Assembly: GCA_963850765.1 (NCBI GenBank)
Contig: CAWKMN010000001.1
Span: 372,001 to 436,000, forward strand
Direction: 5' to 3'
DNA length: 64,000 nucleotides
DNA from: CAWKMN01 sp963850765
GTDB taxonomy: Bacteria; Chloroflexota; Anaerolineae; Aggregatilineales; Aggregatilineaceae
This document shows, piece by piece, positions 63,416 through 64,000 of this stretch; the first letter of the stretch is position 1; each line of letters starts with the position of its first letter. The notes beneath the pieces are model-generated. The model saw only the letters and a program-made list of their open reading frames with translations, searched no databases and was not told the DNA's origin. The position numbers and the translations under genes were made by a program.

Positions 63416-63432
63416 TTTTCAGGAGATCAAAC

Positions 63433-64000
63433 ATGGACTATTCGGTAGACCTGACGGGCAAAGTCGCGCTGGTGACAGGCGCGGGCCAGGGCATCGGCCG
63501 TGCGATCGCGCAGGCGTTGGCTGGGGCGGGGGCGCTGGTGGCCGCCAACGATATCGACGGGGCGAACGCGCAGCAAACCGCGGAGGCTGTCGGCGGGCGC
63601 GCGTACCCGGCGGACGTGGCCGATCCGCACGCCGTCGCGGCGATGATCGCGCAGATCGCGGCGGACAGCGGCGGGCCGCATATTCTCATCAACAACGCGG
63701 GCATCGAGCCCAAAGCGCCGATCCTCGAGATGTCGCTGGACGACTGGCGGCGCACGCTCGACGTCAACCTGAGCGCGGCGTTTTATACCAGCCAGGCGGC
63801 GGGGCGGCTGATGCGCGCGGCGGGCGGCGGCGTGATCGTAAATCTTGCGTCGATTGCCGGACACAATATCCCGCTGCCCAACCGGGCCAGTTATGTCGCC
63901 AGCAAGGCCGGGCTGATCGGGTTCACCAAGGAGTGCGCGCGCGAGTTCGCCACCTATAACATCCGCGTGAATGCGGTGTGCCCTGGCGTGATCATCACCG
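63433..64000 (+). CDS. SDR-family short-chain dehydrogenase, partial (C-terminus outside window)
   Basis: 189 residues are visible. The ATG at 63433 has AGGAGA 6 nt upstream. The classical SDR motifs are TGAGQGIG (cofactor Gly motif), NNAG, NLASIAG (catalytic Ser), and YVASK (Tyr-x-x-x-Lys), followed by NAVCPGVI. An Asp in NDIDG after beta-2 suggests NAD preference. It is cut by the window edge just after PGVIIT. It is probably an oxidoreductase of the 3-oxoacyl-ACP reductase-like group; the substrate is unknown. Confidence 0.93.
   Translation, partial: MDYSVDLTGKVALVTGAGQGIGRAIAQALAGAGALVAANDIDGANAQQTAEAVGGRAYPADVADPHAVAAMIAQIAADSGGPHILINNAGIEPKAPILEMSLDDWRRTLDVNLSAAFYTSQAAGRLMRAAGGGVIVNLASIAGHNIPLPNRASYVASKAGLIGFTKECAREFATYNIRVNAVCPGVIIT

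Overview
This window looks like chromosomal DNA of an uncultured or environmental Chloroflexota, most likely class Anaerolineae. The reasons are high-GC housekeeping genes with Chloroflexota-like neighbours, many secreted or membrane-anchored proteins on Pro/Thr-rich stalks, nitroreductase-fold and SIMPL-domain proteins, and the character of the 16S gene. The genus cannot be named from sequence reading alone. I saw no CRISPR array, transposase, phage module or replication origin.

Layout. (1) 1-6.8 kb: a left-edge secreted protein fragment, a broken trypsin-like protease, then a minus-strand set with an R3H-domain AAA ATPase, a GNAT-like protein, a SIMPL-domain secreted protein and an alpha/alpha-barrel protein. 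(2) 7-13 kb: aldehyde dehydrogenase, a deazaflavin-type nitroreductase-fold protein, and a tight minus-strand operon of nucleoside hydrolase, SRA-domain protein, second nucleoside hydrolase and PfkB sugar kinase. (3) 13-26 kb: a secreted clostripain-type protease, a UvrA paralogue, and a roughly 2,290-residue secreted protein that shares a C-terminal module with the protease. (4) 26.5-34 kb: tRNA-Pro, a candidate structured RNA, a YacP-type nuclease, a GDPD phosphodiesterase, a LysM/lamin-tail protein, TatA, then dnaX-ebfC-recR and a GH4 glycosidase. (5) 34.2-40.2 kb: a complete rRNA operon (tandem promoters, 16S, tRNA-Ile, tRNA-Ala, 23S, 5S, terminator). (6) 40.3-64 kb: a stalked lipoprotein, DegV, a NifU-like protein, an EamA transporter, a DUF4160/DUF2442 cassette, two M1 peptidases, a VapBC-like pair, ornithine aminotransferase, a membrane AAA ATPase, RecD2 helicase, an alpha/beta hydrolase, a membrane Ser/Thr kinase, a PsbP/DUF1795-like protein and a right-edge SDR dehydrogenase.

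Themes. Nucleoside salvage is suggested by two hydrolases that free ribose and a kinase that could phosphorylate it. Replication and repair are represented by DnaX, EbfC, RecR, the UvrA paralogue and RecD2. Much of the rest is cell-surface biology: long Thr/Pro stalks carry proteases, beta-helix and FN3-like repeats, or duplicated sensor domains.

Quality warning. At least 13 otherwise well-conserved genes are split by about 28 single-base frame changes, seven of them in the UvrA paralogue and five in RecD2. Conserved protein sequence continues across each break, often at short homopolymers. Residual indel errors in a long-read or low-coverage assembly explain this better than pseudogenisation. 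I therefore annotate whole genes across the breaks and give the approximate position of each shift.

Intergenic DNA holds at least four dispersed repeat families: a 54-bp double-hairpin element, a GC-rich 'ctcacccc...ggggtgagg' palindrome, an 'accacagaggacacagag' element, and AT-rich 'ttagttgttagt' tracts.
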